Below the pieces are notes generated by a model. It saw only the letters and a program-made list of their open reading frames with translations, was not told the DNA's origin and did no database searches. A stretch of DNA of 64,000 nucleotides from Streptomyces sp. ISL-10 (GTDB lineage: Bacteria; Actinomycetota; Actinomycetes; Streptomycetales; Streptomycetaceae), in the NCBI RefSeq assembly GCF_018614575.1, contig NZ_JAGGOJ010000008.1:282494-346493 (forward strand), in the 5' to 3' direction. Below are positions 38,724 through 46,341 of this stretch, piece after piece; the stretch's first letter is position 1; the number at the start of each line of letters is the position of its first letter. Position numbers and translations under genes: made by a program.

Positions 38724-39185
38724 GTGAACACCCTGCCTGCTGACCGGATGCGCGAGCTGTACGGCCGCTGGTCCGATTTGTGGCGCGGCGACTTCAGCCA
38801 TGCACATGAGATCCTCGCCCCCGACTTCGTCGTGCATCAGGCTCGGCCGGACGGCAGCGACTCGGGGGCGATCAGGGGCCCCGCCCGGATGCTTCCCGAG
38901 ATCGAGCAGACCATGGCGGCCTTTGGCGACATCGCCATCACCGTGGATGTCGGGCCGATCGTCGAGGGTGACCTGATCGCGGCGCGGTGGACGATGCGTG
39001 CTCGCTACACCGGCGGTCTTGACGAGGCCACGGCGCCGGTCGGCACCGCAATCGTCTTCAGCGGCCACGACATCCTGCGCGTCTGCGGCGGCATGTTCGT
39101 CGAGTACTGGACCTGCACCGACGTGCTGGCCGGTCTCACCCAGCTCGGCGCCGTCTCCGGCCCCAATGGCCCGGCCCGGCGATGA
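38724..39185 (+). CDS. SnoaL-like / NTF2-fold protein
   Basis: A 153-residue cone-barrel protein: MRELYGRWSDLWRGDFSHAH, EILAPDFVVHQARPDGS, IRGPARMLPEIEQTMAAFGD, VEGDLIAARWTMRARYTGG, RVCGGMFVEYWTCTDVLAGL. SnoaL-like proteins include polyketide cyclases, ester hydrolases and binding proteins; the His in FVVHQ is near the usual active-site position. It is probably repressed by the divergent MarR protein and induced by a small toxic or aromatic ligand. Monocistronic. Confidence 0.85.
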   Translation: MNTLPADRMRELYGRWSDLWRGDFSHAHEILAPDFVVHQARPDGSDSGAIRGPARMLPEIEQTMAAFGDIAITVDVGPIVEGDLIAARWTMRARYTGGLDEATAPVGTAIVFSGHDILRVCGGMFVEYWTCTDVLAGLTQLGAVSGPNGPARR

Positions 39186-39249
39186 CGCCGGCAGCCGGCT
39201 GCATCGCAAGGTTCTCCGACTCTGAGCAGGATCCGGTCGACCACGAAAT

Positions 39250-39480
39250 CCCACGCGACTGGATCCAAGCCCCAACGCCTGCACACCGGCAAGGCCTACG
39301 ACACCCCCCGCGGAACCGGCCATGGGGCAAACACATCGGCGTCCGGATCGCACGCAACGGGATCAAGACCAGCGAACGACTCGGACGCCGAAAGGTGGGT
39401 CATCGCTCGGCGTGGAAGCCGAGATCGGCTTCCGTCCGCTGCGGTGACGCGGTGTACACGCTGCTCCGGGAGCCGCAGAG
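39250..39480 (+). mobile_element. IS5-family transposase C-terminal relic
   Basis: Two frames give pieces of an IS5-type transposase end: QRLHTGKAYDTPR, then KHIGVRIARNGIKTSERLGR, and a trace of RWVIARRG. This corresponds to the segment between the second catalytic Asp and the ERT-type Glu region; the Glu itself is not seen. It is short, frameshifted and inactive. Together with the relic at 29.8-30.3 kb it brackets the trypco2 region. Confidence 0.65.
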
Positions 39481-39540
39481 GGCGCGGGCGTCTCTTCCTC
39501 CCGCCGGCAGCAACTGACCTGCCCTCGGCAACGGCAGGAT

Positions 39541-40620
39541 CTACGACTGGAGTACCAGGCGACCGTCCGCGTAGGGGAGGGCCTTGGCGCGAGGCAGATG
39601 CACCAGGAACTCCTCCATCGCCGGAATGCCTTCCTCCCGCGGCACCTTCGCCCGGAGGAGCTGGCTCGCCACCTCCATCTCGAGCACGCGCTGCGGCCCG
39701 TGATCCCGGACGCCCCGAAGTCTGGCGGGAAACGTATTGGGCCCGGGTTCCGTGACGACTTTGACGTACTCGGGCCGGATGCCCACCTGGTCGTCGGTGG
39801 TGCTCTGCGGAAAGTCCCATGCCATGGCCAGGGCCCGGCCCCCCAGGGTGACGTTCCCGTGTGTCCGGTCCACGGTCAGGAAGTTCATTGCCGGTGATCC
39901 GATGAAGTAGCCGACGTACGTTGACGAGGGGGCCTCGAAAAGCTGCTCCGGGGTGCCCTGCTGCATGGCCCGGCCGTCCTTCATGACCAGCACTTCCTGC
40001 GCAATGCTCATTGCTTCGTACTGGTCGTGGGTGACGTAGATGACTGTGGGCCGGAACTGCTCCGTGATCTCACGGATCTTGCGCCGCAGCGAGTGCTTCA
40101 GCTGTGGATCGATGACGGTCAGCGGCTCGTCCATCAGCACGGCGGCCACATCGTCACGGACAAGACCACGGCCGAGCGAGATGAGCTGCTTGTCGTCGGC
40201 GGTGAGCTGCCGGGCGGGCTGTCTGAGCCGGTCGTCCAGGTCCAGCGCCTCGGCGACCTGATGGACCTTGGCATCGATCCTCGCCTTGTCCCACCGGCGG
40301 CACTGCAGGGGGAAGGCGAGGTTCTCGTACACCGTCATCGACTGGTAGATGACGGGAAACTGGAAAACCTGGGCGATGTTGCGCGCCTTGGTGGGCAGCG
40401 CAGTGACGTCCGCACCGTCGAAGAGGACCTGGCCCTGTGACGGCCTGACCAGCCCGGACAGGATGTTCAGCAGCGTGGTCTTGCCGCAGCCCGACGGCCC
40501 GACCAGTGCGTAGGTCTTGCCGGCCTCGAAGGTCAGCCCGAGTGGCTTGAGAGCCCACTGCTCCTCTTCGGCCCCGTGCGTGTAGCTGTGCCCGACGTCG
40601 ACGATGTCCAACTGCGTCAT
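39541..40620 (-). CDS. ABC importer ATPase with altered signature (GlpT-like)
   Basis: A 359-residue ATP-binding subunit with a C-terminal OB-type regulatory domain, as in carbohydrate importers of the MalK group. Walker A is normal (GPSGCGKT, 41-48), Walker B is VLMDEPLTVID and the switch His is in IYVTHDQYEAM. The ABC signature is not LSGGQ but LTADDKQ (139-145) followed by LISLGRGLVR, a variant I know from the second ATPase of rhizobial glycerol importers (GlpT of GlpSTPQV). It pairs with the next gene to form a heterodimer. Last gene of the importer operon. Confidence 0.88.
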   Translation of the reverse strand: MTQLDIVDVGHSYTHGAEEEQWALKPLGLTFEAGKTYALVGPSGCGKTTLLNILSGLVRPSQGQVLFDGADVTALPTKARNIAQVFQFPVIYQSMTVYENLAFPLQCRRWDKARIDAKVHQVAEALDLDDRLRQPARQLTADDKQLISLGRGLVRDDVAAVLMDEPLTVIDPQLKHSLRRKIREITEQFRPTVIYVTHDQYEAMSIAQEVLVMKDGRAMQQGTPEQLFEAPSSTYVGYFIGSPAMNFLTVDRTHGNVTLGGRALAMAWDFPQSTTDDQVGIRPEYVKVVTEPGPNTFPARLRGVRDHGPQRVLEMEVASQLLRAKVPREEGIPAMEEFLVHLPRAKALPYADGRLVLQS

Positions 40621-40621
40621 G

Positions 40622-41725
40622 TCAACGCCCTTCCACTGAAGTGAGATCGTATGAAGGTGTCCGCACGAGCGTTCCCTGCTCGTCGAAGGCGAACAAACGC
40701 TCGGGACGCAGTCGCAGTTTCACGAGATCACCCAGAGCGACGTCATGGATGCCCTCGATCTGTATGACGAACGGGGTCTCGCCGACGGCCGCATGGACAA
40801 ACGTCTCCGATCCGGAGATCTCGACGAAGGTGACCTCGCCCTCGACGCCGGCGGACGCCAGGCCGACGTCCGTCGCGCGCAGGCCGAACTGGTAGGCGCC
40901 GTCGGGCAGATCGGCGAGATGCGCGGACACGTGCGTGGCCTGGAAGCCGGCCACCGTGACCTGACCGCTCTCGATGCGGCCCGTGAAGATGTTCATGGGC
41001 GGGTCGTTGATGATGGACGCCACCGTGGTCGTCGCCGGGCGCTCGAAGACCTCCTGCGGAGGACCGATCTGGAGGATCCGTCCCTCGTGCATGACCAGCA
41101 CCACGTCACCGAGCATCATCGCCTCGGCGGGCTCGGTGGTCGTGTAGATCACAATGGTGTCGCCCTGGTCCGAGAAGAGGGTCTTGAACTCGTCTCGCAA
41201 CTGTTCACGCAACTTGTAGTCCAGATTGGCCAGCGGCTCGTCGAGCAGGAGGATGCCCGTGGAGCGGGCGAGCGCCCGAGCCAGCGCAACTCGCTGCTGC
41301 TGGCCGCCGGAGAGCTGAGACGGCTTGCGCCGCTCGAAGTCGGCAAGGCCGACACGTGCCAGGCTCTCCCTGACACGCCGCCGGATCTCGTCTCGTGACA
41401 GTCCCGCCCGCTTGAGCGGGAAGGCGACGTTGTCGAACACATTGAGATGTGGGTAGTTGATGAACTGCTGGTAGACCATGGCGGTGTCGCGTCGCCAGAC
41501 CGGCGTCTTCAGGAAGTCGGCTCCCTCCCTGGTCAGGGAGCCGGAGTCGACCGCCTGGAGACCGGCCAGTGCCCGCAGCAGCGTGGTCTTTCCCGCCATC
41601 GTCCGGCCGATGACGGTGTGGAGCCGTCCCGGCAGAAAGACCGCGGTCACCTCCTTGAGATGATCGACGCCGTCGACGGTCAGGCACAGATCGGTGGCGC
41701 TCAGATCAGTGGTGCTCAGCTTCAT
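40622..41725 (-). CDS. ABC importer ATPase with altered Walker A (GlpS-like)
   Basis: A 367-residue ATPase. The signature is canonical (LSGGQQQRVALARAL) and Walker B is ILLLDEPLANLD, but Walker A is GRTMAGKT (40-47) and the switch loop reads VIYTTTEPAEAM, where the usual His is Thr. The complementary defects in this pair suggest one competent and one degenerate ATP site, as for GlpS with GlpT. It has a MalK-type C-terminal domain. The start ATG 41725 overlaps the upstream permease stop by four bases. Confidence 0.88.
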   Translation of the reverse strand: MKLSTTDLSATDLCLTVDGVDHLKEVTAVFLPGRLHTVIGRTMAGKTTLLRALAGLQAVDSGSLTREGADFLKTPVWRRDTAMVYQQFINYPHLNVFDNVAFPLKRAGLSRDEIRRRVRESLARVGLADFERRKPSQLSGGQQQRVALARALARSTGILLLDEPLANLDYKLREQLRDEFKTLFSDQGDTIVIYTTTEPAEAMMLGDVVLVMHEGRILQIGPPQEVFERPATTTVASIINDPPMNIFTGRIESGQVTVAGFQATHVSAHLADLPDGAYQFGLRATDVGLASAGVEGEVTFVEISGSETFVHAAVGETPFVIQIEGIHDVALGDLVKLRLRPERLFAFDEQGTLVRTPSYDLTSVEGR

Positions 41726-42567
41726 CGGACCGCTCCCGAGAGGTTGCCTTTGGACAGATAGCGTTCGACCCGGAGCGCGAGAAGAACCAGCGGCGTCACG
41801 CCGAACAGGGCGGCGGCGGACAGCGTCCACCAGGGCGGGATGGACGAGTTGAGGGCGACGACCGCCTGGGGCAGGGTCTGGACCTCGGTGAAGGTCAGCC
41901 GGAAGGCGAAGAAGAAGTCGTTCCAGCCGAACACGACACAGAACATCGCGGCCACGGTCAGCCCGGGCAGGGAATTCGGCAGGATCGCACGCACGAAGGT
42001 CTGGAACGGGCCGCAGCCGTCGAGCATGGCCATTTCGTCGATCTCACGCGGAATGCCGTTGAAGAAGTCGACCATCACCCAGACCGCGATCGGCAGCAGC
42101 AGGGCGACCGTCACGATGACCAGGCCGAGGATGGTGTCCAGCAGGCCCGTCCACTGGAGCAGGTAGAAGAACGGGATCACCAGGACGACGGGCGGCATGA
42201 TCCGCTGTGACACGAAGAAGAAGATGATGTCGCTGTTCTTGACGAAGCCGAACTTGAAGCGGTACCGGGACAACGCGTAGGCGGCCAGGGAGCCGAGGAC
42301 GAGACTGATGGCCGAGGCGGCGATGGTGACGATGGCGCTGTTGACGAAGGGCTGCATCACATCGACACCCCCGGCTCCGCCGAAGATGTTGCGCCACCCG
42401 GTGACGGTGGGTTCGTACTGCAGCCATGGCAGGTAAGTGGCACCACCCTGGACGCCGTTGACGTCCTTGAAACTGGTCGTCATGGCCCAGAGGAACGGCC
42501 CCGCGACGAAGCAGGCCCAGAGGGCGATCACGGTGTACTTGAATACGGGATAAAGGCGCGACCTCAT
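41722..42567 (-). CDS. ABC sugar/polyol permease, MalG type
   Basis: A 281-residue inner-membrane permease with six hydrophobic helices. The EAA coupling loop is clear (PREIDEMAMLDGCGPFQTFV then RAILPNSLPGL). The segment NSAIVTIAASAISLVLGSLA, then AYALSRYRF, is standard for the carbohydrate uptake CUT1 family. Start at ATG 42567, overlapping the upstream permease gene. It forms the channel together with that permease. Confidence 0.9.
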   Translation of the reverse strand: MRSRLYPVFKYTVIALWACFVAGPFLWAMTTSFKDVNGVQGGATYLPWLQYEPTVTGWRNIFGGAGGVDVMQPFVNSAIVTIAASAISLVLGSLAAYALSRYRFKFGFVKNSDIIFFFVSQRIMPPVVLVIPFFYLLQWTGLLDTILGLVIVTVALLLPIAVWVMVDFFNGIPREIDEMAMLDGCGPFQTFVRAILPNSLPGLTVAAMFCVVFGWNDFFFAFRLTFTEVQTLPQAVVALNSSIPPWWTLSAAALFGVTPLVLLALRVERYLSKGNLSGAVR

Positions 42568-43442
42568 GAGTCCCCCTTCAGCTTGAAGGCCCTGGCGAGT
42601 AGGGCGGCGACAACCGTGAGCGTGACGATCATCAGGACCAGGTAGGTCAGGGACATCGCCCCGCTGTACCCGGTCTGCTGATCCCTGAGCCCTTGGATGT
42701 AGAGGTAGTAACCCGGCGTCTCCGTGGCGGAGCCCGGCCCCCCGGAGGTCAGCACGTAGACGCTGTCGGAAAGCTTGGACGCCTCGATCAGCCGGATGAT
42801 GATCGCCGCGACCGACACCGGCGCCATGAGCGGGAAGGTCACCTTCCGGAAGGTGCGCCAAGCGTCCGCCCCGTCGATGGCCGCGGCCATGAACGGTTCC
42901 TTGGGGAGACTCAACAGGCCGGCCAGCAGCAGCAGGAACATGAACGGGGTCCACTGCCATACCTCGACGGTCATCAGCGCAACCAGCGCCGGACCGGACT
43001 CGGTGAGCCACGGAACCTTGGTCAGCCCGAGCATCCCGAGCAGATCGTTCACCGGCCCCAGCGACTCGTGGAAGATCATCTGCCAGATGGCGGCCATCAC
43101 CACGGGAGTGGTCATCATGGGAACGAGGAACAGCACCCGCCACAGACGGCGGCCGCGTGTCTCACGCCAGACGAGCAGGGCCATCCCGAACCCGATCACG
43201 TACTGGATCAGGACTGTGCCGCCCGCCAGCAGGCCCAGGCGCATGATCGAGGCCCAGAATCGGCTGTCCTGCAGCATCGTGGCGTAGTTGGCACCTCCGA
43301 TGAAGTCCATCTGGGGGTTGCTCACGTTCCAGCCGGAAAAGCTGACACGGATGGTGAACAGAAGCGGAAAGATGATGATGAGTGCGAGCGTGAGCAGTCC
43401 TGGGAGGAGGAACATGCTCTTGTGCCGGCGCAGAGCTTCCAT
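42564..43442 (-). CDS. ABC sugar/polyol permease, MalF type
   Basis: A 292-residue permease with six helices. MFLLPGLLTLALIIIFPLLF opens the protein, then FTIRVSFSGWNVSNPQMDFI. The EAA loop reads PKEPFMAAAIDGADAWRTFR then KVTFPLMAPV. It is partner to the following permease and is linked to it by a four-base overlap. Confidence 0.9.
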   Translation of the reverse strand: MEALRRHKSMFLLPGLLTLALIIIFPLLFTIRVSFSGWNVSNPQMDFIGGANYATMLQDSRFWASIMRLGLLAGGTVLIQYVIGFGMALLVWRETRGRRLWRVLFLVPMMTTPVVMAAIWQMIFHESLGPVNDLLGMLGLTKVPWLTESGPALVALMTVEVWQWTPFMFLLLLAGLLSLPKEPFMAAAIDGADAWRTFRKVTFPLMAPVSVAAIIIRLIEASKLSDSVYVLTSGGPGSATETPGYYLYIQGLRDQQTGYSGAMSLTYLVLMIVTLTVVAALLARAFKLKGDS

Positions 43443-43522
43443 GGTTGTCCTTGCGGAAGTGGGTGGGCGCCCCCGGGTGGCCGACCGGCTCGGCCGGCCA
43501 CCCGGGGCGTCCCGCGATCAGG

Positions 43523-45118
43523 TCAGTTGTCCTCGAGTGCGACCACGTGTCGATAGGCGCTCTGGACCTTGTCCTTGCCGATCTGGCCGGTGATGGTGTC
43601 CCACTCCGCGGCCACGTCGTCCAGCGCGCGCTGCGGAGACTTCTGTCCCGCCAGAGCCGCGGCGACGCCGTCTGCCAGTGCGGACATGTACCCGTTGACA
43701 CCCGGTACGCGCAGGTCGAAGACGCGGTTGATGCTCGACTCCATGCCGGAGAGCGTCTCGACGTACGACTCGGCGACGTCCCTGTCCCAGCCCTGCTGCT
43801 CCCAGAATTCCGCGCTGAAGTGCGCGTTGCGGTAGGGGTTGACACCGAAACGACCGATGGTCAGGTCGAGAGCGGTGTTGGCCTCGTTGCTGAAGAAGCA
43901 CAGATAGTCGAAGGCCATGTCCTGGTTGCGCGCGCCCTTGGCCACCGCCGAGGTCCAGCCCCAGGTGAAGTAGGGAGCCTGGTTGGGCTTCTTGTCCCAC
44001 TTCTTCGTGGTGCGGTTGTAGACCTCCTCGGAGCCCGGCAACTCCGCCGCCTTGATCTTGTTGCGGATCTTGCCATCCGGCTGCTGACCTTGGATGAAGG
44101 CGTCGTCCCACGAGTAGGACATCACGCTCTGGCCACCGCCGAAGGACAGGATTTCGTCCCCCAGACCGAAGTTGGCGCCGCCCGGTGCCCAGGTCGACTT
44201 GGCCTTCACCATGTCCTCGAGGGCGCGTACGAAACCGGGCGTGTTGATCAGCGGTTTCATGGTGTCGACGTCGAAGAAGAGGCCACCCTCGACATCCGGG
44301 TGCCTGACGTACGGCGCCGCACGGCTGATGAACGCCGAGAACGTCAGGTCGTCACGCTTGGTCACCTCGGCACTGCCGAAGTTCGGCTTGCCGTCACCGT
44401 CGACGTCCTTGCCGCTGAAGAACGCGGCCACGTCCTGGTATTCGGCCCACGTCCTGGGAGTCCGGAGGTCCTTGCCCGTGGCCGCCTTGTACGCCGCCTG
44501 CTGCTTCGGGTCCTCGAGGACATCCGTGCGGACCTTGAGATAGTGCCTGTCGCCGTCCACGGGGTACTGCACGACCTGCCCGTCCCAGGTCGCCACGTCC
44601 ATGTAGGCCTTGGTGACGTCCTTCATGCCGGGAGTGTCCAGATACTTCTTCGGCACCGGGGCCAGATAGGGGGCCATGTCACCGATCCACAAGGAGGGGT
44701 AGAACATGACGTCGTACGCCGGCTGGCCCGCTTGCAGGGGCGTGAGGATCTTCTGGTGCAGCTCCCCGAAGGGGACGTTGACCACCTGCACCTTCGCCCC
44801 GGTGATCTCCTCGAACTGCCGGGCGTGCAGCTGGGTCGGCTCGCCGATGACGGGGACGGCATGGCTGATGATCTTCAGAGTCTGTCCGGAGTAGTCCTTA
44901 CGGCTGATCGACTCATAGCTGCACGGCCCCGGGACGTCCTTGACCTTCGTCGCGGGGTACGCCTTGCTGTACGCCTTGTAGCTGATCTCCGACCCCGGCT
45001 TGAACATCGCGGGCTTGTCGGGCTTGTTCTCCACCGGACCCTGCCCGGTGCAGGCGGTGGCGGAGAGGGCCACGGCGATCGCGGCGGCGACCACGCCCTT
45101 GTACGAACTCTTGCGCAT
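43523..45118 (-). CDS. Extracellular solute-binding lipoprotein
   Basis: A 531-residue CUT1-type binding protein. The signal peptide ends in a lipobox (VALSATACTG, Cys23 lipidated). The mature protein has TLKIISHAVPVIGEPTQLHA, FEEITGAKVQVVNVPFGELH, YDVMFYPSLWIGDMAPYL and GGQSVMSYSWDDAFIQGQ. It is longer than the average 430 residues, like the binding proteins of glycerol-type importers. It delivers the substrate to the two permeases encoded downstream. An 80-base gap separates it from the first permease. Confidence 0.9.
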   Translation of the reverse strand: MRKSSYKGVVAAAIAVALSATACTGQGPVENKPDKPAMFKPGSEISYKAYSKAYPATKVKDVPGPCSYESISRKDYSGQTLKIISHAVPVIGEPTQLHARQFEEITGAKVQVVNVPFGELHQKILTPLQAGQPAYDVMFYPSLWIGDMAPYLAPVPKKYLDTPGMKDVTKAYMDVATWDGQVVQYPVDGDRHYLKVRTDVLEDPKQQAAYKAATGKDLRTPRTWAEYQDVAAFFSGKDVDGDGKPNFGSAEVTKRDDLTFSAFISRAAPYVRHPDVEGGLFFDVDTMKPLINTPGFVRALEDMVKAKSTWAPGGANFGLGDEILSFGGGQSVMSYSWDDAFIQGQQPDGKIRNKIKAAELPGSEEVYNRTTKKWDKKPNQAPYFTWGWTSAVAKGARNQDMAFDYLCFFSNEANTALDLTIGRFGVNPYRNAHFSAEFWEQQGWDRDVAESYVETLSGMESSINRVFDLRVPGVNGYMSALADGVAAALAGQKSPQRALDDVAAEWDTITGQIGKDKVQSAYRHVVALEDN

Positions 45119-45137
45119 GGGAGTGCTCCTTCGACCG

Positions 45138-46163
45138 TCAGGGAATCAAGATCGCTCTGCCGCGTACGGCACCGGCGGACAAGTCGTCGAGGGCGTCCTG
45201 GAAGGACGCCAGGGGGTACCGCTGGGTGTGCAGGCCGACCTTGCCCTGGGCTGCCAGCACCATCAGTTCGGACAGGTCGTTGTAGGACCCCACGAGGTTG
45301 CCGATGAAGTTGATCTCGGTGGAGATGACATCGATCGTCGGAACGTCGAGCCGGCCGCCGTAACCGATCACGTAGTAGTTGCCGTTACGGCGCAGGCAGG
45401 CCACGCCCGTCTCGACGGCACCCCCCTCGCCGACGAAGTCCAGAACCGCCTCCGCCCCGTGCCCTCCGGTGAGCTCCCGTACGCGCTCGGTCTCACTGCC
45501 GTCGGCGACCAGCGTGTGTTCGGCCCCGAGCTCCTTGGCGAGGGCGAGGGCATCCGCGCTCCGGTCGATCACGATGATCTCGACCGGAGAGAGAGCCCGG
45601 AGCACCTGAATACCGATGTGCCCGAGACCTCCGGCGCCGATCACCACGGCCCGGTCACCCGGTCGCAGGATCCGGGCCGCCTTGGCGACGGCGTGGTACG
45701 CCGTGAGCCCGGCATCGGCCAGAGCCGCCACCGAGGCCGGCTCGAGGGACGGGTCGAGTGCCACGACCGAGCGGGCGGTGGTCTTCAGGTACTCGGCATA
45801 CCCGCCGTCGGCGTCGATCCCCGGGAAGGCCGAGCTCATGCAGTGCACGTCGTCGCCGGCCCGGCAGGCCCGGCACAGACCGCAGGTCACGAGCGGGTGC
45901 AGGATGACCGGGTCGCCGACCTTGACGTTGGTGACGGCCTGCCCCACCTCCTGTACCCAGCCGGCGTTCTCATGGCCGATGGTGTAGGGCAGGACAACGC
46001 CGCTCTTGGCGGCCCACTGTCCTTCGAGAATATGGAGATCGGTGCGGCAGACCCCCGCACCTCCCACCTTCACGATCACATCCAGCGGACCGGTGATCTG
46101 CGGGTCCGGCACATCCACGAGCACTGGCGGCTCGTCGTACTCGGTGACCTGCACGGCTTTCAT
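45138..46163 (-). CDS. Zinc-dependent NAD alcohol dehydrogenase
   Basis: A 341-residue medium-chain dehydrogenase. Catalytic zinc ligands Cys39 and His64-Glu65 (TIGHENAGWV) and structural zinc cysteines 94, 97, 100 and 108 are all present. The Rossmann motif GAGGLG is at 176-181 and Asp200 ends the second strand, favouring NAD over NADP. As the first gene of the importer operon it probably oxidises the imported alcohol or polyol to an aldehyde or ketone. It is divergent from the activator gene. Confidence 0.92.
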   Translation of the reverse strand: MKAVQVTEYDEPPVLVDVPDPQITGPLDVIVKVGGAGVCRTDLHILEGQWAAKSGVVLPYTIGHENAGWVQEVGQAVTNVKVGDPVILHPLVTCGLCRACRAGDDVHCMSSAFPGIDADGGYAEYLKTTARSVVALDPSLEPASVAALADAGLTAYHAVAKAARILRPGDRAVVIGAGGLGHIGIQVLRALSPVEIIVIDRSADALALAKELGAEHTLVADGSETERVRELTGGHGAEAVLDFVGEGGAVETGVACLRRNGNYYVIGYGGRLDVPTIDVISTEINFIGNLVGSYNDLSELMVLAAQGKVGLHTQRYPLASFQDALDDLSAGAVRGRAILIP

Positions 46164-46225
46164 GGCGCTCCCTGCGAATCGGCGGTGGATGGTGCGCCGA
46201 TTACACAGGCCGCTGCTCGCAGGCC

Positions 46226-46256
46226 GATGTCTCAGAAAGGGTCCCCGGATGTCTCA
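46226..46256. promoter_or_regulatory. Direct repeats in the ADH/activator divergent promoter
   Basis: gatgtctca occurs at 46226-46234 and 46248-46256, 22 bases apart (two helical turns), in the 178-base region between the divergent genes. These are candidate binding sites for the activator encoded at 46342. Confidence 0.5.
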
Positions 46257-46341
46257 ATGTGATACACGGCATAGGCGCGGTGTCATCGAGCTGTTCCAAT
46301 CAGTCCATCGAGGGATGACGCGCGTGATACGGAAGTGTTAA

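Noticed and set aside
43445..45307. A 620-codon plus-strand frame opposite the solute-binding protein gene
   Set aside because: Mirror frame of a GC-rich gene; no ribosome site, low-complexity Val/Leu/Arg/Asp composition.
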